From: Dactylorhiza incarnata
Lineage: Eukaryota > Streptophyta > Magnoliopsida > Asparagales > Orchidaceae
Assembly (NCBI GenBank): GCA_033032865.1
Contig: JAWHQI010000305.1
Span: 310,001-374,000 of the forward strand
Reading direction: 5' to 3'
Length of the DNA: 64,000 bases
Of this stretch, positions 55,001-64,000 are shown in pieces. The position numbers and the translations under genes are program-made. The notes under the pieces were generated by a model. The model did no database searches. It had not been told where the DNA came from and worked only from the letters and a program-made list of their open reading frames with translations. Each line of letters begins with the position of its first letter. The first letter of the stretch is position 1.

Positions 55001-56287
55001 GACATTCAGCAGTTCGTTCGCCACTGTGAGATCTGCCAGCGGCAGAAATATGAGACCTCTTCTCCGGCAGGGCTGCTTGTACCGTTGGAGATTCCGCAGC
55101 AGATTTGGGACACGGTGTCCATGGACTTCATTGATGGGCTGCCAAAGTCTAAAGGGAAGTCTGTGATCCTTGTGGTGGTGGACAAGCTGTCCAAATATGG
55201 CCATTTTCTGGCGCTCAGCCATCCCTACACCGGCGAGTCTGTGGCCGCCCTCTTTGCTAGAGAGATCGTTCGCCTGCATGGCCTCCCCCGCGCCATTATC
55301 TCTGATCGGGACCCTACCTTCGTCAGTGGGTTCTGGAAGGAGCTGTTCCGGCTGCAGGGCACCCGCTTACATTTCAGCACGGCTAACCACCCGCAGTCGG
55401 ATGGTCAGACGGAGGTGCTTAATCGTGGGATCGAGACTTATTTGCGTTGCTTTGTGATGGATGAGCCGCGGAGCTGGCCGGACTGGTTACATTGGGCCGA
55501 ATACTGTTACAACACGGCCTACCACTCCGCCAGCAGGATGACACCATTTGAGGTGGTGTATGGCCGGCCTCCTCCTACTTTGGGCAGCTATGAGCCCGGG
55601 AGCACCGCTCTTCCGGCGGTGGATCGCGCTCTGCTGGATCGTGATCGCATGTTGGTCACACTTCGGGAGAATCTCCGTCTAGCCCAGGATCGCATGAAGG
55701 CCCAGGCGGACAAGCACCGCACTGAGCGGGAGTTCGCTGTTGGTGACGAGGTGTTCCTCAAGCTCCAGCCGTACCGGCAGTTGTCCGTTGCTCGTCGTGG
55801 CAACCAGAAACTGTCCCCCCGCTACTACGGTCCCTTTCAGATTGTCAGCAGGGTGGGACCGGTGGCTTATACCCTGGCATTACCGGAGGGTTCGCGCATC
55901 CATCCTACATTCCATGTCTCTTTGCTCAAGCGGAAGATAGGGTCGCACGTCCAGCCGAGCACTTTGTTACCTGAGGTCACTTCGGCAGGTGAGCTGCGGC
56001 CACTTCCTGAAGATATTTTGATGCTCAAGTGGAAGAAACGGGGCGCGGAATACCGGCCCGAGCTCTTGGTCAAATGGAAGAACCTGACTCCGGCACATAA
56101 TTCTTGGGTGTACTTCTTCGACTTCAAGGAGCTCTACCCCGACTACCACCTTGAGGACAAGTTGGTTCTTGATGGGGAGGGGAATGTTACGCCCCCGCTA
56201 CGTTTCACGGGGCATCATTACGTACGGAGGAGCAAAGGCGCGCCAAACAACGGGGCTGAACCTTCCGGTTCAGCCCCCATGCAGTGA
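52067..56287 (+). CDS. gag-pol: Reina-like polyprotein: gag core, protease, RT, RNase H, integrase, chromodomain (1406 codons)
   Basis: Domains in order: capsid core (about 1-130; FHLKEDAFQWTQWFLRG), knuckle CFNCDEKFVPDHKC (about 205), protease ILVDSGSTHNFIH (Asp about 281), RT with FFDDILIYS (about 616), RNase H (ETDASGVGIGAVL about 762; TDHQSLKHFL), integrase with H..H..CEICQ (about 946-990), Asp in SMDFIDGLP (about 1019), Asp in ISDRDPTF (about 1080) and Glu in GQTEVLNR (about 1116), then a chromodomain (about 1312-1370; LLVKWKNLTPAHNSW). The chromodomain would steer integration to marked chromatin. All catalytic residues are present. The frame runs past the polypurine tract and ends inside the 3' LTR. 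Confidence 0.95.
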   Translation: MTPGLSRMYFPEFEGGDALEWVQKAELFFQYQEVPEGQWVRLASFHLKEDAFQWTQWFLRGREYVPWGEFVDGFTARFGPLEYENFEALLQKLRQKGSVLEYRTEFEKLANRVQWPERTLYSCFISGLKEHIRDEVQALMPRSLNHAITLARIQEERFNRQRARITSRPPAAPTTAARREQPTGSKPTVTQLSWSELAARKEKGLCFNCDEKFVPDHKCQKIQVFMLHQDVDDEPAPDEELEVDLDETEFGVFLHALEGCAPPLTMRLAGRIAQEKVTILVDSGSTHNFIHPDVARRVGHVVDKGAAFHVMVADGSKLRCEGVLKGVELRLHGYVGRTDVYLLPIRGSDMVLGVQWLRQLQRVTFDWEHMTMEFVHGDRQFCLQGLMSSPIKEVSLRSMQRLSGGGQMMAVLREVPTGEPTPSEVPVQLQLLLTDYADVFQEPRTLPPPRFRDHRIPLKAGAEPTNVRPYRYPHVQKAEIERSVREMLEAGIIRPSTSSFSAPIILVKKKDGSWRFCVDYRALNGVTVKDNFPIPHIEELLDELHGAQRFTKLDLRSGYYQILMAQEDIHKTAFRTHDGHYEFLVMANGLTGGPSTFQANMNEMFRDFLRVFVLIFFDDILIYSANWEDHVGHVEQVLARLRQHNLYANRSKCSFGQEEVEYLGHLVSGQGVKADPRKIQSMQSWPRPVTVRALRGFLGLTGYYRRFVQDYGKIARLLTQLLQKDSFSWNEEAEEAFQALKRAMTTTPVLALPDFTQEFVLETDASGVGIGAVLMQAGRPIAFYSKALAPRTLGLSAYEKEMLAIIHAVAVWRPYLLGRHFKIRTDHQSLKHFLDQRVSSPLQQKWVTKLLGYDYEIVYRRGKENVVADALSRLPEAAIAHISGPLVDSVEDIQEEVRRSDTLRPLVEALQRGETVAAGYHLCNGRLYYRGRVVVPADSAWKTVLMHEFHSSPTGGHAGVLRTLQRARANVFWTAMRRDIQQFVRHCEICQRQKYETSSPAGLLVPLEIPQQIWDTVSMDFIDGLPKSKGKSVILVVVDKLSKYGHFLALSHPYTGESVAALFAREIVRLHGLPRAIISDRDPTFVSGFWKELFRLQGTRLHFSTANHPQSDGQTEVLNRGIETYLRCFVMDEPRSWPDWLHWAEYCYNTAYHSASRMTPFEVVYGRPPPTLGSYEPGSTALPAVDRALLDRDRMLVTLRENLRLAQDRMKAQADKHRTEREFAVGDEVFLKLQPYRQLSVARRGNQKLSPRYYGPFQIVSRVGPVAYTLALPEGSRIHPTFHVSLLKRKIGSHVQPSTLLPEVTSAGELRPLPEDILMLKWKKRGAEYRPELLVKWKNLTPAHNSWVYFFDFKELYPDYHLEDKLVLDGEGNVTPPLRFTGHHYVRRSKGAPNNGAEPSGSAPMQ

Positions 56288-56504
56288 ACCGGCCGGCCGA
56301 GGGCTGAACCAGGCGGGTTCAGCCCTCTTTGGAGGGGCCGGCCGGCCCCCTCCTTGCCAGGGTATTTATATACCCGGGCAGCCCCCCTTTTGGGGTTATG
56401 CAAGGATTATTCACGGTTAGTTTTCTCCCTCTTTAGACCTAATTTCCCCTCTCTTCCTCTAGATCTCTTTCTCTCTCAATCTCTCTAGTAGTTGTGCCCT
56501 AACA
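56185..56504 (+). repeat. 3' LTR of element H
   Basis: 320 bp, same length as the 5' LTR; its first about 100 bp encode the last residues of the polyprotein frame. Confidence 0.93.
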
Positions 56505-56509
56505 CATTG

Positions 56510-59248
56510 TGTATGCACAAGATTCTTTTGGAAGAATCATTTAAGGGGTCGATAGAGCCTCAACGTCGCTTAAGTCCGCCAATGAAGGAAGTGGTTAAGA
56601 AGGAGATTATTAAGTGGCTAGATGCGGGTATTGTATACCCCATCTCGGATAGCTCATGGGTATCACCTGTGCATTGTGTACCCAAGAAGGGAGGGATGAC
56701 AGTTATAAAGAATGAGAATGATGAGTTGGTCTCTACTAGGACGATCACGGGGTGGAGAATTTGCATAGACTATAGGAAGTTAAACAAAGCCACCCGAAAA
56801 GATCATTTCCCTCTTCCCTTCCTCGATCAAGTCCTAGATAAATTGGCGGGGAATGATTTTTTCTGTTTTCTTGACGGGTATTCAGGGTACAACCAAATCA
56901 CCGTCGACCCCGCTGATCAAGAAAAGACTACATTCACCTGTCCATTTGGGACTTTTGCATTTAGGAGAATGCTCTTTGGTCTATGTAACGCACCGGCTAC
57001 TTTCCAGCGTTGCATGATTGCCATTTTCTCTGATATTATGGACCAGGGTATTGAGATCTTTATGGATGATTTCTCTATCTTTGGTAAATCATTTGACGAA
57101 TGTCTAGGGTGTCTGGGGAAGGTACTTACACGTTGTGTAGAGACGAACCTAGTTTTGAATTGGGAGAAGTGTCATTTCATGGTTCGAGAAGGCATAGTGT
57201 TGGGACATCATGTTTCTAGGAATGGGCTAGGGGTGGACAAAACAAAGTTAGACGTGATTGAAAAATTACCTCCACCCACGAATGTGAAAATGCTGCGAAG
57301 TTTCCTAGGACATGCGGGTTTCTATCGAAGATTCATCAAAGACTTCGCTAGAATAGCTAAACCTTTGAGTGGACTTCTAGAAAAAGACGTAAAATTTTAT
57401 TTTAATGATGATTGTTTGAAGGCATTCGATGAATTAAAATATCGTTTAACCACCGCACCGATTGTAGTGACACCTGATTGGGAAGAGCCATTTTTCCTGA
57501 TGTGTGACGCGAGTGATTACGCGGTAGGAGTTGTTTTGGGACAAGTGCGGGGTAAGATATTCCACACGATTGCTTATGCTAGTAAGACCCTTATCGATGC
57601 CCAAGTCAACTACACGACCACCGAGAAGGAACTATTGGCGGTGGTTTTCGCATTTGAAAAGTTTCGATCATATCTCCTATGTACAAAAGTTGTAGTGCAC
57701 ACCGACCACGCTGCGATCCGTTATCTCATGGATAAGAGAGACGCTAAGCCACGGTTGATTCGTTGGGTACTTCTTCTGCAAGAGTTTGATGTAGAGATTA
57801 AGGATAGGAAAGGAACGGACAACCCAGTGGCGGATCACTTATCTAGGATTGAAAGTACACAACCGTCGCTAAAGTCTGAAGTGGATGAAAGATTTCCCGA
57901 TGAGTGTCTTCTTTCTATATCTGAGAGTGATGTGCCTTGGTACGCTGATTTTGTAAATTACCTAGTTAGTAACATCATGCCTTCTGAGTTTACATATTCG
58001 CAACGAAAAAGATTCTTACATCAGGTGCGTTCATATCTTTGGGACGATCCTTATTTGTTTAAGCTTGGAGCCGATGGAATTTTGAGACGTTGCGTCCCCG
58101 AGGGGGAAATGAGAGTGATCTTGGAGAAATGTCGTAATTCACCGTATGAAGGTCATTTCATGGGCACCAGGACGGCCATGAAGGTGTTAGAGGCTGGATT
58201 CTTTTGGCCTAATTTATTCCGAGACGCAAACTTCTTTGTTAAACAATGCGATACGTGTCAACGAGTGGGGAATTTACAAAAGAATGATGCAATGCCCATG
58301 AATATAATGTTAGAGGTCGAATTATTTGATGTGTGGGGCATAGATTTCATGGGTCCCTTCATAAACTCAAACGGAAATGTTTATATTCTGTTGGCCGTCG
58401 ATTACGTATCTAAATGGGTAGAAGCGATCGCAACATCCAAAAATGATGCCAAGGTAGTCTTAAATTTTCTTAAAAATTATATATTCAATAGATTTGGAGT
58501 ACCAAGAGCAGTTATTAGCGATGGAGGAAGTCACTTCTGCAATTCCCAGTTCGCCTCTTTGCTAAGAAAATATGGGGTGGCGCATAAGGTTGCGTTAGCT
58601 TACCACCCTCAAACAAATGGCCTAGCGGAAGTATCAAATCGAGAAATTAAGACAATTTTAGAAAAAACGGTGAGTGTCAACCGCAGAGATTGGTCTCAAA
58701 AGCTGAATGACGCATTGTGGGCATACCGCACTGCATTCAAAACACCAATCGGCCTAATCCCATATAGGCTAATTTATGGGAAATCATGTCATTTACCCTT
58801 AGAACTGGAGCACCGTGCCTTCTGGGCAATAAAGAAGATTAATTATGATTTCAGGGACGCGGGCGAGAAGAGGCTCCTTCAATTGAATGAACTGGAGGAA
58901 ATAAGAATGCAAGCTTATGAAAATTCTAAGATATATAAGGAGAGAACAAAGAGGTGGCATGATCGACGTCTAAAGGAAAAGCATTTCGAACCGGGACAAT
59001 TGGTTTTGTTGTTTAATTCTCGTTTAAGATTATTCCCCGGAAAGCTCAAATCGCGTTGGTCGGGCCCGTTCACGGCCAAAGAGGCGCATCCTTATGGAGC
59101 AGTGACTATTCGGAATGAAAATGATGGAACTGAGTTTAAGGTCAACGGAGAAAGACTGAAGCTGTACTTGAGTGTGAACGAAGATCCGGGTGGTGTCAAA
59201 GGTGACACTTATTTAGTAGAATTCCGTCCTGCCGGGACGGAAAATTAG
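56510..59248 (+). CDS. pol: Athila pol: RT, RNase H, integrase (913 codons after H)
   Basis: The frame resumes as [20 protein letters not shown] directly after the CATTG duplication. RT blocks [31 protein letters not shown] and FMDDFSIFG (YxDD intact, about residue 184) are followed by RNase H ([26 protein letters not shown]). The integrase has [10 protein letters not shown]...CDTCQ, Asp in WGIDFMGP, Asp in ISDGGSHF and Glu in [10 protein letters not shown]. The first His of the HHCC finger appears replaced ([10 protein letters not shown]), which would weaken zinc binding. The stop is a normal TAG at the end of the domain set. Confidence 0.95.
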   Translation, partial: CMHKILLEESFKGSIEPQRRLSPPMKEVVKKEIIKWLDAGIVYPISDSSWVSPVHCVPKKGGMTVIKNENDELVSTRTITGWRICIDYRKLNKATRKDHFPLPFLDQVLDKLAGNDFFCFLDGYSGYNQITVDPADQEKTTFTCPFGTFAFRRMLFGLCNAPATFQRCMIAIFSDIMDQGIEIFMDDFSIFGKSFDECLGCLGKVLTRCVETNLVLNWEKCHFMVREGIVLGHHVSRNGLGVDKTKLDVIEKLPPPTNVKMLRSFLGHAGFYRRFIKDFARIAKPLSGLLEKDVKFYFNDDCLKAFDELKYRLTTAPIVVTPDWEEPFFLMCDASDYAVGVVLGQVRGKIFHTIAYASKTLIDAQVNYTTTEKELLAVVFAFEKFRSYLLCTKVVVHTDHAAIRYLMDKRDAKPRLIRWVLLLQEFDVEIKDRKGTDNPVADHLSRIESTQPSLKSEVDERFPDECLLSISESDVPWYADFVNYLVSNIMPSEFTYSQRKRFLHQVRSYLWDDPYLFKLGADGILRRCVPEGEMRVILEKCRNSPYEGHFMGTRTAMKVLEAGFFWPNLFRDANFFVKQCDTCQRVGNLQKNDAMPMNIMLEVELFDVWGIDFMGPFINSNGNVYILLAVDYVSKWVEAIATSKNDAKVVLNFLKNYIFNRFGVPRAVISDGGSHFCNSQFASLLRKYGVAHKVALAYHPQTNGLAEVSNREIKTILEKTVSVNRRDWSQKLNDALWAYRTAFKTPIGLIPYRLIYGKSCHLPLELEHRAFWAIKKINYDFRDAGEKRLLQLNELEEIRMQAYENSKIYKERTKRWHDRRLKEKHFEPGQLVLLFNSRLRLFPGKLKSRWSGPFTAKEAHPYGAVTIRNENDGTEFKVNGERLKLYLSVNEDPGGVKGDTYLVEFRPAGTEN

Positions 59249-59911
59249 GCGCTTGGTGGGAGGCAACCCATCGGTAATACGTTTATTTATATAATTAATA
59301 ATGTCATCTAAGTAATTGTAAATTTAATATTCAGTAAAAAAAAAAACTTTATCTGGAGGAGGGGGGGGGGGGGGGGGGGGGAGAGTTCTTAAGAGTAAAA
59401 TTTCGAGTGTTGCAACCTAAAAAATTCAGGTTGCAACCTTTATTTTTCTGCCAAAACCTTAAGGGAAGAGCTAGTATTCGGATCAGGACCGGTTCAGTTG
59501 AACCGGCGCATTATTGGGTTAAATCTGTCTATGTTGTAACCTCAAAAATTCAGGTTGCAGCCTTTTTATTTCTGCCGAATTGCTCCTTAGAAAAAATCTC
59601 CCTAACGCCGATCTAGTTCAGGCAAACCGGCCGGTTCAGCGAGTGAAACCCTTCAACTCGAATTAAACCCTTCCCAAAATTTCAGTCCCCCGATATTCCC
59701 CTCTTCTCCTTCCATCGCGGCTTAGGGCACAGGCGACCTCGTGGCGAGTGCGCAGCGGGCAAACTCCCGGCGAGCGACACCGGCGACAGCGGCGACACCG
59801 ACGATTGGAGCTTTCCTCACGGCGCGACGCTCCATAGAGATCGTCCATCCTCGACCGCGACGAACCGACCTATAGTTCCAGGTAATAGCTTCCAATCTCC
59901 GAATCTCCTCC
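59249..59911 (+). other. Spacer between Athila pol and ORF3, with poly-G
   Basis: Contains the tract of 21 G at 59361-59381 and two copies of a TTCAGGTTGCA motif (about 59427 and 59550). No gene recognised. Confidence 0.6.
59361..59381 (+). repeat. Poly-G run (21 G)
   Basis: Uninterrupted G homopolymer shortly after the Athila pol stop. Confidence 0.95.
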
Positions 59912-61170
59912 ATGGCTTCGAAACGTAATAGAAAGGGGAAGGAGGTTGCGAGCAAGAAAAATGTCAAGTTCCTGTCGGAGGATGCGTGGCATCGTTATGA
60001 AGCTCTGAAGTCATACTCTCTCATCTACGAACGAGGGTTCACGATGGAGGTGCGCGACTGGAGTCGTGCTTACGTCGAGCATATCAGAGCCCTACACTGG
60101 GAAACCTTCTGCCATCCGCGTACGGAGGCCATCCTCCCTTGGGTACATGAGTTTTACGCGAATGCGAGATTCCAGGAAGGGAACGCAGTGATTGTGCGAG
60201 GGAAAAGGGTCAATTTTTCTGCTGCTACTATAAACTCTTTATTCGAGTTTGACAACAATTTGGAGGGCAGTTTGATGGGAGTCCAAGCCACAGTTTCCCC
60301 AGCGGACATCGCCAAGGTTATCTGTTGTTTCTCGGAGCCAGAATGGGCGCGTAAATCTTGCAAAGCAGTCAAGTCTACAAGCTTGTCGAGGGAAAAGCAA
60401 AGGTGTGGCTTCTGTTCATCAACGCCAGCATCCTCCCAACGCGCCATATGAACAACATCTCCCTTGATCGTCTCACGTTAATTTACTGTATTTTCAAAGG
60501 TATAAAGCTCAACATTGGGATGATTATTGCTGAACAGCTGGCATTAAGAGTAAAGGAAGACAAGGTGCGGCCGTTATGGTTTCCTACGCTGATCACCGAG
60601 TTGTGCCGTTTAGCCAAAGTTGGAACTGAAACGGGCGACCTTGTAACTCAGGTTGGGCACCATATAACCAAAACGGTAGTGGAAGTAAATGTCAAGGTGG
60701 CTGCAGGATCAGGAGGACGAAAGCAAAAATCAAGTGAGATGGAGAGGGACGGTTCGTCCGAACAATTTCCGAAAGACTTCTCATGTGATCCCATCAAAAT
60801 CATTATCGGTCGATCAAAATTTAAGGGTGAACGTGGCTTGGCTATGGAAAATGCGGAGTATACAAAAACATATCTCAGGTGCCAGCACGTATATTTTAAC
60901 TCAAAACTCGACGACCTCCGCCAGAATCAGGAAAAAATCATGCGTGCGTTGAAGATCCCAATTACGGCCCCTTACCATCGACTGCAATACCAATTCGATG
61001 CAGAAGGCTACCTTCTTCACAGCAATAGGACTCGTGCTGATCCCACCACGGTCGATCCATATCAGGCCGAATTTGAAGATGAGGAAGAGGCAGCTGTTGA
61101 TGAGGAGGAAGAGGCAGATGACGACGATGAGGAGGAAGCCGATGACGATGACGAGGAGGAAGCTGATTAA
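59912..61170 (+). pseudogene. Athila third ORF (plant transposon-protein type), frameshifted
   Basis: The first frame (59912-60451) starts MASKRNRKGKEVASKKNVKF and has RGFTMEVRDWSRAYVEHIRA and VIVRGKRVNFSAATINSLFE. The second frame (60358-61170) continues with WLLFINASILPTRHMNNISL and GIKLNIGMIIAEQLALRV, then a Glu/Asp-rich tail. This is the post-pol protein common in plant Athila elements, often labelled 'putative plant transposon protein'; its role is unknown and it is not a clear envelope. A single frameshift near 60370-60400 splits it. Confidence 0.75.
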
Positions 61171-63188
61171 GACTAGTAGTTTTATATTTCGTCTACTTTT
61201 GTTTAATCCTACTTTTGAATGAGAACATGGTCTTTAGATTAATGGCTAGATGTGTAGGTGTTTGACATGTCCTGATGCTCACATTTTACTATCTTTGACT
61301 TTTTGATTAGAACTCTATGCTCGCATTTCATTTTCTCCGAATATTTTACTGCTCCACTATTTTAATGACGGAAGATAAAGCGATTATTCACATTGTTTGA
61401 TAAAGCTGCTGGTTTATAATGCTCTGCTCGATGATAATAATGTCATGCTTGATTATAATGTCCTGCTTGATTATTTTGCTGCTTGTTTATAATGCTGGTT
61501 TATAATGCTTGATGATAAATTTTTTTTTTAAATTGAGCTTGAACATGTTAAATACTCTTTTGAGTAGATAATGTGCTGTTTTGGTACTAAAGTACTATAA
61601 TGACCTATCCTTAAGCAGGATGATCGAATATGTTTTATTCTCGATATTGTGCAGCTATATTTGATATAGTACGCTTTTCAATGCTTGCATTTTTAATGTT
61701 GGATGTTGTTTCATTGATTGGTTTTGGGGCTTATGACATGGTGCCACTATAACCTGCATTTAAACTATTTTCTTTCTAGTACAAGATATAAGTTTGCAGG
61801 TTGTCATATTTGGGGAGATTACATAACGCAGCATTTATGAACGACGTTCAACGAAGACATCAATGAACCGTGTTGGGCATATCTTTAACACTCGGATTTC
61901 AGGGGAGTATTTAAATTTCAACTTTTCCGCATTCCATTTTTGTTCACGTTCTCAAATTCTATTTTCACGCGTAGTAAGGTCGCTTTGTTAGGGACTAGCA
62001 AAGGGCAAAAGGGTGGAGGTGGGGGTAGTGTAACCCCTACCAATTGGGTGAGGATGGAGTTTTCTAATATTAACTAACGATCCTAGTTCTTTTGAGAATC
62101 TATTCTAGAGTACATGATGCATATAATTTATGTGGATAGTCAATACTAAGGGTTCATACCATTTCGATTTGAAGTAACAAGATGGGTTAAACCTCTTTTA
62201 AATATTTCTTTTTATTTCCACGTTACTCTTTAAAATAGTTTTCTTCCTAAAACTAGACCCGGATGGATTTCTAATAATAATAATGAAAGGGTGAGCGATA
62301 ACCGAGTTGGAGATGTAAATCAAAGCGTTGAGATAAATAGTTATTATGATTAGTACTTTGAGCTTCGAATTTCTATGCGTAAATTCCCTAGGCTTCTATT
62401 TGGTAATTCTTAGTATGCTCTTCAATTATGATTGGTTGTTAAAAAAAAATGTGAGAGTCGTAGTGATATGTGGCCTAAGTGTGTGTACACCTACTTAGAA
62501 TGTTCCCAACTATGGACTCTAGCAAAAAGAAAAAGAAAAATGTATGTGTCATAGTGATATGTGGCCTAGGTATTTGCATTCATACCTGGAATGATCCCAA
62601 TTATGATTATCAAATAAAAAAGGAGAAAAGAGTCGTAGTGATATGTGACCTAAGTGTGTGTACACCTACTTAGAATGATTCCAACTACGGACCCAAATTT
62701 ACCTCATAGTTTGGAGAGATGCTAAAATTTTTTCATCTAGGGAGACACATTCCACCATCCATACATACTCTAACCAAACCAACGTCATTCTCATCACCAA
62801 ACTTAATGACGTCTTTTCATACCTAACTACTAAATCTTGCGGAGGTTAAGTCGAAGAATCGGCTTATGCTAATCCTTTCTTAACCATTATAGGAAGTTCG
62901 ATGGGAAGTGGAGGGAAGAAAATTATTTTAAAGAATTGCACACACCACACAAGAAATTTTAATTGAGATTTTCCTTCCATCAAGCTAGTGAATTCTTGAA
63001 TGTGTTGAACCTTTAATGATTGACATACCCTAAAGTGGTCTTATCAGTACTCTTGACTAGGTTTCGTTTAGTCTTTCTTGAGGAAAAGGATCTTAGACAA
63101 TTTTAACTTTTGATGTATATCGCCTCACTCAATTTGATGATTGAAATTGTCTTTGCTAGGGACTAGCAAAGGTTCAAGTGTGGAGGTG
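61171..63188 (+). other. Athila 3' non-coding region with duplicated polypurine motif
   Basis: About 2 kb with no gene, as usual for Athila. The motif GGGACTAGCAAAGG occurs at about 61993 (followed by a purine run with GGGTGGAGGTGGGGG) and again at about 63158, ending in GTGTGGAGGTG next to the right LTR. The second is the functional polypurine position. Confidence 0.75.
62445..62690. repeat. Short tandem repeat (about 90 bp, three copies) in the Athila 3' region
   Basis: GTAGTGATATGTGGCCTAAG-type text recurs three times (about 62459, 62547 and 62635). Two copies carry the inverted motif CTAAGTGTGTGTACACC...TTAG. Confidence 0.7.
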
Positions 63189-64000
63189 TGATAACTTCTC
63201 AAAAAGAAGTTATTAGCCTTTATTTTAGACCATTTGCTTGATGTTTATGGGGAAAATTAGTTTAATTGAAGTTATAATATGAAATAAATGTATATTTATT
63301 TTATTTATGACTAATTCGGTCTTTTTCCTAGGTATTGTTGCAAGAAAAGTCAAAAGGAACAATTTGGATGAAGGATTTTATTCAAAAATGTTGTCCTGGG
63401 AAAAGAGTTGCAGGATCCTGAAACAGGTTGCAACCTGTTCTGGACGAATTTCAGAATTTTAAAGTCAAATTAACCGCCATTTGCAAACCTGAAAGGAGGT
63501 GTCTCTTGGGCAGAACTTGTACGTTTTTAGAGAGAGGATTTTCGAAATTAAGGGCAGTTATGGAAAGAGAGTGTTGAGGATTAATAGAGATTAATTTCTA
63601 TTCCTCTTCATCTTCTTCCCTAATTTCCATACACCATTGCCATTTGGAGACTTTACTTGGAGAAGGCGACAAGAGGGCGGCATCGATTTCACCGGGCCGA
63701 TCGAAGGAGGAACTTCAGCGGAATCATCCTCCTTCTCTTAGTCGATACTCCCATCATGTTTTGTAAGATCTACTCAACTATTTTGTGTGTTCTCTCCGCC
63801 GCCATGAACTAATTCCGTTTAATCTTGTATTGTGAAATTACTTTGCCTTTTGTGTGATGATGAACGCTTGAATCTTGCTTTATGAATGTTTGATGAATGT
63901 CTTTATTGAATCTATAATCATTATTTGAAACTTTTGGCCATGGTTTCGTCTTTTTACTACGCTTCATAATTCGAGAGAGGAGTTGCGTAAGTGTGTTATA
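63189..64000 (+). repeat. 3' LTR of Athila M (truncated by window)
   Basis: Starts TGATAACTTCTC; 812 bp visible and nearly identical to 46709-47520. Confidence 0.93.

Larger units (their letters stand above)
50963..56504 (+). mobile_element. Element H: complete Reina-like chromovirus nested in Athila pol
   Basis: The duplication CATTG (50958-50962 and 56505-56509) flanks two 320-bp LTRs (50963-51282 and 56185-56504, TGTTACGCCC...CCTAACA). The iMet primer site TGGTATCAGAG is at 51285 and the polypurine GATGGGGAGGGGAA at 56171-56184. Total 5542 bp, a size typical of Reina-clade elements. Structurally complete, but the gag frame is broken. Confidence 0.95.
46709..64000 (+). mobile_element. Element M: Athila-lineage Ty3/Gypsy retrotransposon (right LTR cut by window)
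   Basis: The left LTR 46709-48011 starts TGATAACTTCTC and ends CGGACGTATCA. PBS TGGCGCCGTTGCCGGGGA at 48018-48035 is characteristic of Athila. Gag-protease, RT-RNase H-integrase, a third ORF, a long 3' non-coding part and the right LTR from 63189 follow. It is interrupted only by Reina-like element H. Over the shared about 810 bp I count about ten substitutions and one indel between LTRs, roughly 1.3% divergence. The left target flank is GTGCT; the partner is outside the window. Confidence 0.94.

Noticed and set aside
59912..61170. Athila third ORF as a retroviral envelope
   Set aside because: No signal peptide or transmembrane segment is apparent; it matches the plant transposon-protein type instead.

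Overview
This window is plant nuclear DNA, most likely from an angiosperm with a large, repeat-rich genome. It contains Tat, Athila and chromoviral (Reina-like) Ty3/Gypsy elements, Ale/Retrofit-like Ty1/Copia fragments, a MULE transposase relic, foldback MITEs and a SINE-like insertion. Only one host gene is visible: a leucine-rich-repeat protein gene resembling plant LRRC40-type proteins. Its ten recognisable exons (27271-43308, + strand) are separated by introns filled with retroelements, and its 3' end lies beyond the window.

Region 1 (1-25300) is a nested heap. A degenerate MULE transposase gene with a C-terminal OTU-like region (about 5340-5937, 15551-16500 and 16500-17220) was split by Tat element C (5938-15545, TSD TCTTG). 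C itself carries a 4.6-kb TG..CA element D (8923-13561, TSD CGGGT). Downstream, Tat element B (17575-24777, TSD ATGAT) landed in the same MULE-derived DNA. Upstream, minus-strand Tat element A (1 to about 5066) runs off the left edge. The Tat copies are complementary defectives: A has gag but no pol, B has pol but almost no gag, and C keeps only a gag N-terminus, the integrase and an apparently spliced antisense gene.

Region 2 (25300-27270) holds a cluster of foldback elements with 8-bp AT-rich TSDs, then the upstream region of the LRR gene.

Region 3 (27271 to about 46708) is the LRR gene with its invaded introns. Intron 1 holds a decayed Copia copy. Intron 4 (10.4 kb) holds a gag-only Gypsy element I (32101-34598, TSD CTATC), a TRIM-like element G (34993-36447, TSD CTTAC) and a three-level nest: Gypsy J contains Copia F, which contains Tat solo LTR E. 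Intron 10 holds a SINE-like insertion (18-bp TSD) and a Copia copy K truncated by the next element.

Region 4 (46709-64000) is an Athila element M whose right LTR runs off the window. Its gag-protease-RT-RNase H-integrase frame is open except for one insertion: a complete chromodomain Reina-like element H (50963-56504, TSD CATTG). Removing H joins the Athila frame exactly.

The TSD pairs give an explicit insertion order. No rRNA, tRNA or CRISPR array was recognised. All homology calls come from reading motifs by eye; no database search was run.
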